Of a stretch of 15,058 bases of DNA, positions 1 to 6,810 are shown in pieces. Below the pieces are notes generated by a model. It had not been told where the DNA came from and did no database searches. It saw only the letters and a list, made by a program, of their open reading frames with translations. The first letter of the stretch is position 1; each line of letters starts with the position of its first letter. A program made the translations under genes and the position numbers. Source of the DNA: DAOPXV01 sp035352535 (GTDB lineage: Bacteria > Muiribacteriota > UBA9980). The stretch covers positions 1 through 15,058 of the forward strand of contig CAZJFS010000106.1 in assembly GCA_964545075.1 (NCBI GenBank). The letters are read 5' to 3'.

Positions 1-264
1 GAATCCTTCGCCGTAGTTCGCTCCGCTGCCCGGCGCGAATGCCGCATGGCCATATTGATCGTAAGCCGCGCGCTTTTGTGGGTCCAATAATATGCTGACC
101 GCCTCGTTGACTTTTTTGAAGTGTTCTTCCGCCGCCTTATCCCCAGGATTCAGGTCGGGATGGTGTTTTTTCGCCAGTTTCTTATAGGCCTGTTTTATCT
201 CGTCTTCCGAAGCCGTTTTAGCGACGCCGAGAAGCTCATAATAGTCCTGCTTTTGTTCCGACAT
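1..264 (-). CDS. dnaJ: DnaJ co-chaperone (Hsp40), N-terminal part, runs off the left edge
   Basis: Co-chaperone that delivers unfolded clients to DnaK and stimulates its ATPase through the J domain, in the cytoplasm. Only the first 88 residues are in the window. They form a complete J domain: DYYELLGV at residues 7-14, the YKKLAKK helix II at 27-33, the invariant HPD triad at 35-37, and the KRAAYDQYG end of helix IV. A short Gly/Ala/Ser stretch follows, probably the start of the Gly-rich linker. The zinc-finger and C-terminal domains lie outside the window, so a shorter J-domain protein such as CbpA cannot be strictly excluded. The ATG is preceded by GGGAGA at 271-276, 6 nt upstream. It starts 14 nt after grpE and is surely co-transcribed with it. 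Confidence 0.93.
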   Translation of the reverse strand, partial: MSEQKQDYYELLGVAKTASEDEIKQAYKKLAKKHHPDLNPGDKAAEEHFKKVNEAVSILLDPQKRAAYDQYGHAAFAPGSGANYGEGF

Positions 265-278
265 ATTCTATCTCCCGC

Positions 279-1256
279 TTAATTTGATTGCGATTCCGAG
301 CCTTCCGGTTTTTCGCTTTTTACGCTTACTTTGGTAAGCGAGGGCCTGATGACTTTTTCACCGAGTTTATAACCTTTTCTGAATGTTTCTATTATGCTGT
401 TGTCTTCGATGTCGTCGCGCGTCTCGGTAGTTAAGGCCTGATGAACGTTAGGATCAAAAAGCGTCTTCGTATCTATTTCACATAACGAATATTTTTCGGT
501 TATCGTGGTCAGGAGTTTTTTTATTTTTTGAATGCCTTCATAATCGATCTTCGAATCAGGTTTTATTTCGTCAAAGCAATCTAAAACGGCGAGCAGCTCG
601 CTGAAAAAAGATTCCATCGCGAGCGTTTTATATTCTTCTTTTTCACGAATAATGCGTTTTTTATAATTATCGAAATCAGCCTTCATGCGCTGAAGAGAGC
701 CGAGATAATCAGTGGTGAGCTCTTTTTGTTTTTCGAGCTCTTTCCTCATTTTTTCGATGTCCATTTCCATTTCTATATCAGCCGGTTCGTCCGTCTTATT
801 TTTATCGGCGGCCGCGTTTTCCTTGCTGTTGATATTTTCAACCACGTCGCCGGCCGGTTTCTCCATGGCTTTTGACATTTCGACGACCATGTTGAAATAT
901 TTATCGACGAATTCGTTTTTCTTTTCGGCCGCGTCCTTCTCTATTTCGTCTATCGTTTTTAATATAATTTCTTCATCGACATGCTTGAGTTTTTCCTCGC
1001 CGATAGTGGCGGCGAGCTGTCTTTTGAACATTTCTATGTTTGCGCTCTGCGACATCGCGTTCATGAAGCCCTTGATCTTGCTTCTGATGTCCGACCTTTT
1101 CTTTTCATCGGAAAACGTCGTTTCTATCTTGTTTTCGACGTAAGCCGTAACTTCGGCGCTGACATAGATCGCTTTTATCTTATCTATGGCTTCCTGCATC
1201 CTTTTGACGATGTTTTCTTTTTTAATGAGTTCTTCGAATTTCTTTTTGTGAGACAT
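279..1256 (-). CDS. grpE: GrpE nucleotide exchange factor with long N-terminal extension
   Basis: Cytoplasmic nucleotide exchange factor that releases ADP from DnaK. The GrpE domain fills roughly residues 165-312: a long helix (EKMRKELEKQKEL, then DYLGSLQRMKADFDNYKKR at 183-201), a core helix with FFSELLAVLDCFD, FDPNVHQAL at 267-275 and the beta-wing GYKLGEKVIRPSLTKVS at 295-311. The protein has 325 residues, while GrpE usually has about 180-220. The excess is at the N-terminus: about 130 charged, mostly helical residues, then an acidic, Asp/Glu/Asn/Lys-rich linker at about 133-163. The extension is in frame with a good ribosome site (AAGGAGA at 1263-1269, 6 nt from the ATG), so it is probably real. 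The gene lies 32 nt after hrcA and 14 nt before dnaJ. Confidence 0.93.
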   Translation of the reverse strand: MSHKKKFEELIKKENIVKRMQEAIDKIKAIYVSAEVTAYVENKIETTFSDEKKRSDIRSKIKGFMNAMSQSANIEMFKRQLAATIGEEKLKHVDEEIILKTIDEIEKDAAEKKNEFVDKYFNMVVEMSKAMEKPAGDVVENINSKENAAADKNKTDEPADIEMEMDIEKMRKELEKQKELTTDYLGSLQRMKADFDNYKKRIIREKEEYKTLAMESFFSELLAVLDCFDEIKPDSKIDYEGIQKIKKLLTTITEKYSLCEIDTKTLFDPNVHQALTTETRDDIEDNSIIETFRKGYKLGEKVIRPSLTKVSVKSEKPEGSESQSN

Positions 1257-1288
1257 ATCTATTCTCCTTCTATTTCAAATGCAATAAA

Positions 1289-2335
1289 TTATTTTTCGCG
1301 TAAAATGTTGCTTAATTTGGCCGCTATCTCGCGCACTATCGATATAACGCGGCCGTATTCCATTCTCGAGGGGCCTATTATTCCAAGAAGTCCCGTCGCG
1401 TTGTCCGCTCCGCTGTATTCGGACGCTACAAGCCCCAGATCGAGAGCCGCGAAATCGAACAGCTCGTCGCCTATTAAAACCAGCGTATCGTTTTTAAAAT
1501 TTTTAGGGCTGTTCGCGTACATGAGTTTTATTAGTTTTTCTTTATCGTTTAATATCTGGATGAATAATTTCATTTTTTCCGAATTTTGAAATTCCGGATT
1601 TTTAAATATATTTTCGGCTCCGTTCATGAATACGCGTTCGTCGGTGCCGTCGCATTCAGAACCCCTTAAAATTCGCATTATGCAACCGCAACCTTCGTCG
1701 GCATTTTTAGCGCTCTGCATAAATTCCGAGTAAAGCGCCCGGTCCACTTCCTCGAGCGTGAATCCCGCCGGAAGGCCGTTAAAGCTAGACGCTACATGGT
1801 CCAATTTTTCCTGCGTTACGTGGAAATCGACTTTAAGGCTGAAATGCTCGATGAGGCCGCTTCTGCTGATAAGCGTTATGAGAACGCTTTCATCGTCCAC
1901 CATCATGAACTGTATCTTCTTGAATTTTTCGGACGAAAGCTTGGGCGCCACGATTATGCTCGGATAATCCATGGTGCTCGTCATGGCTCGCGAAACGTCC
2001 TTCATGAGTTCGCGTATATGCTGTTTTTTTCTGGCGTATTCGTCCTTGATCTTTTTTATCGCGTCGGTCTCTTCATCGGAAAGCCTGTCCAATTCAAGTA
2101 TGCAGTCAACGTAAAAACGCATTCCTTTCTGGGTTGGAACGCGCCCGGATGACAGGTGCTGCTGCGTTATCAGACCCATATCTTCGAGATCCGACATCTC
2201 GTTTCTGATAGTAGCCGAGGATATGGGAATATTAAATTTTTTCGATATAGTTCGCGAACCTACCGGTTCCGCGAAGCTTATATAGTCTTCGACTATCGCC
2301 TGAAATATCTGCGTCTGTCTGGCCGTTAAAAGCAT
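1289..2335 (-). CDS. hrcA: HrcA heat-inducible transcription repressor
   Basis: Repressor that binds CIRCE operators and is kept active by GroEL, so it reports free chaperonin capacity. The N-terminal winged helix is clear: the helix-turn-helix spans about residues 26-56 (VGSRTISKKF, SSATIRNEMSDLE, MGLI) and the wing is SSGRVPTQKG at 62-71. The C-terminal part has the GAF-like HrcA domain and ends with the family hallmark GIIGPSRMEYGRV followed by a helix. Its 348 residues match the usual length of about 340-350. The ATG has AAGGAA about 8 nt upstream. No CIRCE or convincing promoter lies in the 129 nt between groEL and hrcA. Expression by read-through from the CIRCE-controlled groESL promoter, giving autoregulation, is therefore the simplest inference. 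Confidence 0.96.
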   Translation of the reverse strand: MLLTARQTQIFQAIVEDYISFAEPVGSRTISKKFNIPISSATIRNEMSDLEDMGLITQQHLSSGRVPTQKGMRFYVDCILELDRLSDEETDAIKKIKDEYARKKQHIRELMKDVSRAMTSTMDYPSIIVAPKLSSEKFKKIQFMMVDDESVLITLISRSGLIEHFSLKVDFHVTQEKLDHVASSFNGLPAGFTLEEVDRALYSEFMQSAKNADEGCGCIMRILRGSECDGTDERVFMNGAENIFKNPEFQNSEKMKLFIQILNDKEKLIKLMYANSPKNFKNDTLVLIGDELFDFAALDLGLVASEYSGADNATGLLGIIGPSRMEYGRVISIVREIAAKLSNILREK

Positions 2336-2393
2336 ATTTTAGTTCCTTGAAATTTATATGTGAGGTTAAATTTTACGCCGGGATTTATAAGGT

Positions 2394-2438
2394 AGTAGGG
2401 GCACGACAAACTAAATCTCACCGCGCCCCTACTTTTTT
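2394..2438 (+). terminator. Hairpin AGTAGGGGC...GCCCCTACT with T run, between groEL and hrcA
   Basis: A 9-bp perfect stem pairs 2394-2402 with 2425-2433. It extends by two GC pairs after one A/C mismatch, leaving a 16-nt loop, and six Ts follow on the plus strand (2433-2438). The T run is on the wrong side to terminate groEL, which reads on the minus strand. The hairpin may therefore attenuate or process the groEL-hrcA transcript, or be a dispersed GGGGC-type palindromic repeat. No plus-strand gene precedes it, so a true plus-strand terminator would have nothing obvious to stop. Confidence 0.45.
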
Positions 2439-2464
2439 ATACTATGCCAAAAACTGGCGGTTTA

Positions 2465-4114
2465 TTACATCATTCCGCCCATTCCGCCCATTCCACCGGG
2501 CATTCCGCCGTGCATGTGACCGCCGCCGGCGCCTTCTTCTTTTTCTGAAGGTTTGTCGGAGATGAGAACTTCGGTCGTAAGAAGTATTCCAGCTATCGAA
2601 CCTGCGTTCTGCAATGCCGAGCGCGTAACCTTAGCGGGATCTACGATACCGGATTTTATCATATCTTCGTATTTGCCGGTGAGAACGTTGAAGCCTACGC
2701 CTTTAGGCGAGCTTTTTACTTTCTCTACTATTACGGAACCTTCATAGCCGCCGTTCATAGCGATCTGACGAAGGGGTTCCTCGAGGGCTCTTCTGACTAT
2801 GTTGATGCCTATCATTTCTTCCGCGTCGCATTTTATTTTATCGAGAATAGGTATGCAGTGGATGAGGCATGCGCCGCCGCCGGGGATTATGCCTTCTTCA
2901 ACGGCCGAACGGGTAGCCGCGAGAGCGTCTTCGATTCTTGTCTTTTTTTCTTTCATTTCTGATTCGGTAGCCGCGCCGACTTTTACAACTGCAACGCCGC
3001 CGACGAGTTTAGCGAGGCGTTCCTGTAATTTTTCCTTGTCGTAATCGGATGTGGTGTCTTCGATCTGAGCGCGGATCTGGGTGATCCTGGCTTTTATGTC
3101 GGATTCTTTTCCGTATCCGCCGACTATCGTTGTGTTGTCTTTGTCGATGGTGACGCGTTTAGCGCGGCCGAGCATTTCGACCGTCGTTTTTTCGAGTTTG
3201 AGGCCGAGCTCTTCGGATATCTTTTTGCCGCCGGTGAGGGTAGCGATATCTTCGAGCATAGCTTTTCTGCGATCGCCGAATCCCGGAGCTTTTACAGCTA
3301 CGCAATTGAGCGTTCCGCGGAGTTTGTTTACGACGAGAGTAGCGAGAGCTTCGCCTTCTACGTCTTCAGCGATGATGAGCATGGGTTTACCCATCTGGAC
3401 TATTCTTTCAAGAAGAGGAAGCAGGTCTTTCATGTTCGAAACTTTGGTTTCCGAGATGAGGATATAAGGATCTTCGAGAACGGCTTCCATTCTTTCAGCG
3501 TCGGTTACCATGTAAGGTGAGATGTAACCTTTATCGAACTGCATGCCTTCTACGACTTCGAGGTCGGTTCCCATGCTCTGACCTTCTTCAACAGTGATGA
3601 CGCCGTCTTTGCCGACTTCATCCATTGCTTTGGAGATGAGTTCGCCGATATTGGCGTCGCGCGATGAGATCGAAGCGACCTGAGCGATGGATTCTTTCTT
3701 GTCAACGGGGATGGATGTTTTTTTGATCTCTTCAACGACTGCGGTGACTGCTTTTTCGATGCCGCGTTTTATAGCCATCGAGGAAGCGCCGGCCGTTACG
3801 TTTTTGAGGCCTTCTTTTATCATTGCCTGAGCAAGGACTGTAGCTGTGGTCGTTCCGTCGCCGGCTACGTCGTTTGTTTTCGTAGCGACTTCTTTAAGGA
3901 GCTGAGCGCCCATGTTTTCGAATTTGTCTTCGAGTTCGATCTCTTTAGCGATCGTAACGCCGTCATTGGTGATCGAAGGCGATCCGAATTTTTTGTCGAT
4001 TACAACGTAGCAGCCTTTAGGTCCGAGTGTAACTTTTACGGCTTGTGCCAGCTGGTTGATACCTCTTTCGAGTTTTGCCCTTGCGTCAGCCTGGTATAAT
4101 AATTCTTTTGCCAT
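2465..4114 (-). CDS. groEL: GroEL 60-kDa chaperonin
   Basis: Double-ring ATP-dependent chaperonin that encloses unfolded proteins under the GroES lid. The 549 residues match the family. Visible signatures are TLGPKG at 29-34 with the nearby KKFGSPSITNDG segment, the ATP-site GDGTTT at 85-90, the equatorial-domain GGVAVVKVGA, the AATRSAVEEGIIPGGG segment and the Gly/Met-rich C-terminal tail (GGMGGMGGMM). All expected catalytic regions are present and no truncation is seen. The start is fixed by AAGGAGTG at 4125-4132, 10 nt before the ATG. It lies 62 nt downstream of groES in one transcript and is the feedback effector of HrcA, encoded next in the operon. Confidence 0.98.
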   Translation of the reverse strand: MAKELLYQADARAKLERGINQLAQAVKVTLGPKGCYVVIDKKFGSPSITNDGVTIAKEIELEDKFENMGAQLLKEVATKTNDVAGDGTTTATVLAQAMIKEGLKNVTAGASSMAIKRGIEKAVTAVVEEIKKTSIPVDKKESIAQVASISSRDANIGELISKAMDEVGKDGVITVEEGQSMGTDLEVVEGMQFDKGYISPYMVTDAERMEAVLEDPYILISETKVSNMKDLLPLLERIVQMGKPMLIIAEDVEGEALATLVVNKLRGTLNCVAVKAPGFGDRRKAMLEDIATLTGGKKISEELGLKLEKTTVEMLGRAKRVTIDKDNTTIVGGYGKESDIKARITQIRAQIEDTTSDYDKEKLQERLAKLVGGVAVVKVGAATESEMKEKKTRIEDALAATRSAVEEGIIPGGGACLIHCIPILDKIKCDAEEMIGINIVRRALEEPLRQIAMNGGYEGSVIVEKVKSSPKGVGFNVLTGKYEDMIKSGIVDPAKVTRSALQNAGSIAGILLTTEVLISDKPSEKEEGAGGGHMHGGMPGGMGGMGGMM

Positions 4115-4176
4115 TTTATATTTTCACTCCTTGTTTAATTATTATTATGGATGTATAAACTGAAATTAATTGCCGA

Positions 4177-4479
4177 TTACTCGTTTGTTACAGCGAGGAT
4201 ATCCGTTTCGCTGAGGATGAGATGTTCGACTTCATTGATCTTGATCTCGGTGCCGGCATATTTTGAAAATAAAACCTTATCGTTTACTTTTACTTCCATA
4301 GGAACTTTCTGGCCGCTTTCGAGTATTTTACCGGTTCCGACAGCTATTACCTTACCCATCTGAGGTTTTTCTTTTGAGGCTGTGTCAGGAAGGTAGATGC
4401 CACCTTTTGTTTTGTCCGTTGTTTCTTCGGGTTTCACTATTACCCTGTTGCCGAGTGGTCTGAGTTTCATGTTTTCCAT
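4177..4479 (-). CDS. groES: GroES 10-kDa co-chaperonin
   Basis: Heptameric lid of the GroEL chamber, 100 residues. It begins MENMKLRPLGNRVIVKP, the standard GroES N-terminus. The mobile-loop region EETTDKTKGGIYLPD follows, then GKVIAVGTG, VKVNDKVLFSKYAGTEI and the closing ILSETDILAV. The frame stays open to 4554, but the added upstream residues have no GroES counterpart. The ATG at 4477-4479 has a consensus AAGGAGG at 4490-4496, 10 nt upstream, so that start is preferred. A second ATG at 4468-4470 (MKLRP) is possible but less well spaced. First gene of the CIRCE-controlled operon. Confidence 0.97.
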   Translation of the reverse strand: MENMKLRPLGNRVIVKPEETTDKTKGGIYLPDTASKEKPQMGKVIAVGTGKILESGQKVPMEVKVNDKVLFSKYAGTEIKINEVEHLILSETDILAVTNE

Positions 4480-4543
4480 TGTTAAAATTCCTCCTTGTTT
4501 TTTGATTGCGATATTATAGCGTTCTTGATTTTTTATTTGTTTG

Positions 4544-4570
4544 TTAGCACTCACGTCTGTCGAGTGCTAA
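4544..4570 (-). promoter_or_regulatory. CIRCE operator (HrcA binding site)
   Basis: Perfect inverted repeat TTAGCACTC-N9-GAGTGCTAA, matching the CIRCE consensus at all 18 arm positions. It lies just downstream of the predicted transcription start (about 4575), within the groES leader. Bound HrcA would block initiation, and the element could also form a hairpin in the mRNA leader. It is the only CIRCE I find in the window. Confidence 0.97.
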
Positions 4571-4581
4571 TCAATGCACCA

Positions 4582-4610
4582 ATTATAATTGAATTAAAAT
4601 TCCTTGTCAA
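4582..4610 (-). promoter_or_regulatory. Sigma-70 promoter of the groES-groEL-hrcA-grpE-dnaJ operon
   Basis: On the minus strand the -35 box is TTGACA (4605-4610) and the -10 box is TATAAT (4582-4587), with a 17-nt spacer. Both hexamers are full consensus at the ideal spacing. The predicted start near 4575 puts CIRCE at about +5 to +32, the normal layout for HrcA-controlled housekeeping-sigma heat-shock promoters. Confidence 0.9.
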
Positions 4611-4987
4611 GGATAATTTGAGATTTTTTAAAAATAAATATTTTATTTAAACTTGTTTTTCTTCTTTTTCTTCGACTTTTCTCACTCAAAAAGGTTTTTT
4701 CAACATTTCCAAAGATGTTTTTNNNNNNNNNNNNNNNNNNNNNNNNNNNNNNNNNNNNNNNNNNNNNNNNNNNNNNNNNNNNNNNNNNNNNNNNNNNNNN
4801 NNNNNNNNNNNNNNNNNNNNNNTAAACCATTAACCAAAATAGGCATAGCATAATTATCAGCTCTGAATTGAGTTTTGGTGATTGGGCTATAATTTTTTCA
4901 ATTTTGGCGGGTGTTTTTTTTCTTTAAATAGCTAAAGAGGCTTTGATTTATAACTAAATTAAGTTTCAGAAGACCAGAATTAAGATA
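4611..4987. other. Gene-free stretch around the scaffold gap
   Basis: No gene can be supported here. The left flank (4640-4722) is T-rich and of low complexity. After the gap, a short minus-strand frame without a start codon (about 4823-4922) is open into the Ns, but I cannot match it to a family. It may be a remnant or the edge of a gene hidden in the gap. Confidence 0.6.
4723..4822. other. 100-N assembly gap
   Basis: Exactly 100 Ns, the customary placeholder for a gap of unknown size. True distance and gene content between the groES promoter and the hicAB locus are unknown, so linkage across this point rests on scaffolding only. A repeat such as an insertion sequence is a common cause but is not shown here. 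Confidence 0.97.
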
Positions 4988-5017
4988 TTGACACTTCCTG
5001 TCGATACGTGTTATAAT
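4988..5017 (+). promoter_or_regulatory. Promoter of hicAB
   Basis: TTGACA at 4988-4993 and TATAAT at 5012-5017 with an 18-nt spacer, both hexamers being consensus. The expected start near 5024 leaves a leader of about 17 nt before the hicA GTG. A promoter this strong in front of a toxin gene fits autorepression by HicB or the HicAB complex, but I see no clear operator palindrome here. Confidence 0.8.
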
Positions 5018-5040
5018 ATAATCGTATAAATAAAAAAGGC

Positions 5041-5235
5041 GTGATTCAAACGGTTTCATCAGACGAAATTTTAAAAGTTCTATATCAGGATAACTGGAAA
5101 ATAAAAAATAAGAATGGATCACACCTTCAACTTATACATGATAAGAAAAAAGGAAAAGTGACGGTTCCGCATCCAAGAAAGGACATAAATACAAAGACGT
5201 ATCAAAGCATACTGAAACAGGCGGGCTTAAAATAG
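5041..5235 (+). CDS. hicA: HicA family mRNA interferase toxin
   Basis: Small double-stranded-RNA-binding-fold toxin that cleaves mRNA in the cytoplasm and is neutralised by HicB. The 64 residues carry the family signature GSHLQL with the catalytic histidine at residue 28, then VTVPHPRKDI and the ending TYQSILKQAGL, a near-invariant HicA C-terminus. The start is awkward. GTG at 5041 is the only ordinary start codon near the expected N-terminus, but the AAAAAAGG tract (5032-5039) leaves just 1 nt of spacing. Translation may therefore be deliberately weak, or may use a rare start such as ATT at 5044. hicB follows after 24 nt, in the common toxin-first order. Confidence 0.9.
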   Translation: MIQTVSSDEILKVLYQDNWKIKNKNGSHLQLIHDKKKGKVTVPHPRKDINTKTYQSILKQAGLK

Positions 5236-5259
5236 TTATGTTTGACGGGAGTGATAGGC

Positions 5260-5673
5260 ATGACCAACATAAAACACAAAGACAGATATATTTTTCCGGC
5301 AATATTCGAACATTGTGAAAATAGTTATACTGTTACGTTTCCAGATTTGCCAGGTTGTATAACGGAAGGTAAGGATGTAGATGAAGCGCTGAAGATGGCG
5401 AAAGAAGCTATGGAATTGCACCTTTATAATATGGAAGATGACAACGAAAAAATACCGTCACCAAGTAAGCCTGAAAATATAAAGCTGCCGAAGCATTCCT
5501 TTACAAGCCTGATTGAAGTTTGGATGCCGCCCGTTAGAAATGAAATGCAAAACGAATACATAAAAAAGACGTTAACCATTCCGAAGTGGTTAAACGATAT
5601 TGCGCTGGAAAAGAAACTTAATTTTTCACAGCTACTTCAGACGGCGGTAAAAAGCAAGTTGGGCTTGCTCTAA
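5260..5673 (+). CDS. hicB: HicB family antitoxin with C-terminal ribbon-helix-helix
   Basis: Antitoxin that masks HicA and usually represses its own operon. Residues about 9-60 form the partly degenerate RNase H-like HicB domain (YIFPAIFE, YTVTFPDLPGCITEG, DEALKMAKEAMELHL). Residues about 100-137 (KKTLTIPKWLNDIALEKKLNFSQLLQTAV) look like a ribbon-helix-helix DNA-binding unit of the type found in the longer HicB subgroup. The frame is open from 5242 with TTG and GTG (5251) alternatives. ATG at 5260 is preferred because GGGAG at 5247-5251 sits 8 nt upstream, giving 137 residues. Co-transcribed with hicA. Confidence 0.9.
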   Translation: MTNIKHKDRYIFPAIFEHCENSYTVTFPDLPGCITEGKDVDEALKMAKEAMELHLYNMEDDNEKIPSPSKPENIKLPKHSFTSLIEVWMPPVRNEMQNEYIKKTLTIPKWLNDIALEKKLNFSQLLQTAVKSKLGLL

Positions 5674-5771
5674 AGCTAAAAATGAAGTTTCCAGGAGATA
5701 ATTTCCATTTCTGAAGGATTACTCATTTGAGCTCAAAAATAACTATATAACGCATTCTGCTTTTGAAATAT

Positions 5772-6515
5772 ATGAAAAAAACTTTTTTTACGTTATTTAT
5801 ATATATTACGTTATCATTATGTTTGTTTTCGTTACCGCTTTCTGCCGGCGGTAAGATGAGCGCGTTCCTGCCTGAAGAAGTCGGAAAATTAAAGTTGGGC
5901 ATGACGCTCGACGAATACAGGAAAACCTTTCCGAGTTCGCGGTGCGCCATCGGAGATTCGACTCTGGCATTATATTTCATAGATATAAAAAGCCATCATT
6001 TTTGGAATTCCGCCGCATGCTGCTTTAAAAATAATACCATGAATTTTTTAGCTTTAATTGTGATAGACACCTCCGAAAATAACGTGAAAGAGCGCAAAAA
6101 CAAAATATTCAATAATATCGATACTGAGGCGTGCGCCCTTATTAAAAAACTTTTATGTGAATTCGGAAAGATCGATAAAAAATTTATCATATTAGAAGAA
6201 GAAAGCGCGGATAAAGTTTATTACGAGCCTTTGCTGATATGGGAAACGGATACTTACGATGTCCATTTGCATTTTACGTCAGCTAAACATGTGTTTGACT
6301 TAAAAGTGCCATCTATTTCACTAGCATTTTCCATGAAAGACGAGGACGTTTCAGACCATTACCCTAAGGTATTGCGTGAAGACGGAATAAGCGTCAAATT
6401 CGACGGAAATATCAGTGAAAAAATACTTTATGATGAAAACGTCAAATTCGATGATATTATTAGCGATGCCATCAAAAAAGTCATCGGAAGCTTTCAATTT
6501 GGATGGCTTTTTTGA
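5772..6515 (+). CDS. Exported protein of unknown function
   Basis: I do not recognise a family. The first 25 residues are a typical Sec signal peptide: MKK, a long hydrophobic stretch (TFFTLFIYITLSLCLFSLPL) and a likely cut after LSA. There is no lipobox cysteine, so a periplasmic or secreted location is inferred. The mature protein is about 222 residues, mixed in charge, without further membrane segments. Residues about 38-53 (GKLKLGMTLDEYRKTFP) resemble the short L-x-x-G-M-T-x-x-E motif of SmpA/OmlA-like and related periplasmic repeats, but this is one weak match. ATG 5772 is preferred over an in-frame TTG at 5763 because it gives the better signal peptide. No clear ribosome site is present. 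It is unlinked in function to hicAB as far as can be seen. Confidence 0.7.
   Translation: MKKTFFTLFIYITLSLCLFSLPLSAGGKMSAFLPEEVGKLKLGMTLDEYRKTFPSSRCAIGDSTLALYFIDIKSHHFWNSAACCFKNNTMNFLALIVIDTSENNVKERKNKIFNNIDTEACALIKKLLCEFGKIDKKFIILEEESADKVYYEPLLIWETDTYDVHLHFTSAKHVFDLKVPSISLAFSMKDEDVSDHYPKVLREDGISVKFDGNISEKILYDENVKFDDIISDAIKKVIGSFQFGWLF
6468..6513 (+). terminator. Intrinsic terminator overlapping the 3' end of the exported-protein gene
   Basis: GCCATC (6468-6473) pairs with GATGGC (6502-6507), with three further A-T pairs after a mismatch, and six Ts (6508-6513) follow directly. The stem lies wholly in coding sequence and the last T is the first base of the TGA stop. The stem is short and the loop long (about 20 nt), so confidence is moderate. 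Confidence 0.45.
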
Positions 6516-6810
6516 TCTATGTAGCATATAGACGTCTGATTTATTATTTAGTATTAAGAAGGAAAAGCTCGTCGGGCCTGATTTCAACACAATTTGTCGT
6601 TTCGCGGTTTTTAACGAAGAGTTTCATTGAAAACTGCTATTTATGACCGGTATACCGCTATAAATATTTTCTGGATTATAACATGCGATAAGCGTGCTGT
6701 TAATCCGGGTATGGTTCTGGTCCAGCCGCGGTCCTTTTGTCGATCACGCCTATAATCGTTTGTTTATTTTTTACCGATAAAGTTTAAATAAAGTGTATGG
6801 GAATTACATA
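6516..6810. other. Intergenic region upstream of the hybrid kinase
   Basis: No gene supported. It contains the 10-bp palindrome CGGTATACCG at 6648-6657, flanked at unequal distances by ATTTAT (6639-6644) and ATAAAT (6660-6665), which could be an operator. A TATAAT at 6751-6756 has no matching -35 box. No riboswitch fold is recognised. Confidence 0.4.

Noticed and set aside
2336..2464. A second CIRCE or hrcA promoter
   Set aside because: No GAGTGCTAA-type arm and no -35/-10 pair with acceptable spacing was found.
2553..3735. Several open frames on both strands inside groEL
   Set aside because: They overlap a complete, well-conserved groEL frame, have no ribosome sites and give low-complexity Ser/Arg-rich proteins.
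4594..4853. Open frames running through the N gap
   Set aside because: They consist largely of unknown residues, and the parts outside the gap are low-complexity with no family signal.
5726..5737. Palindrome TTTGAGCTCAAA between hicB and the exported-protein gene
   Set aside because: 12 bp and AT-rich at the ends, no promoter around it and no T run; not enough to call an operator or terminator.
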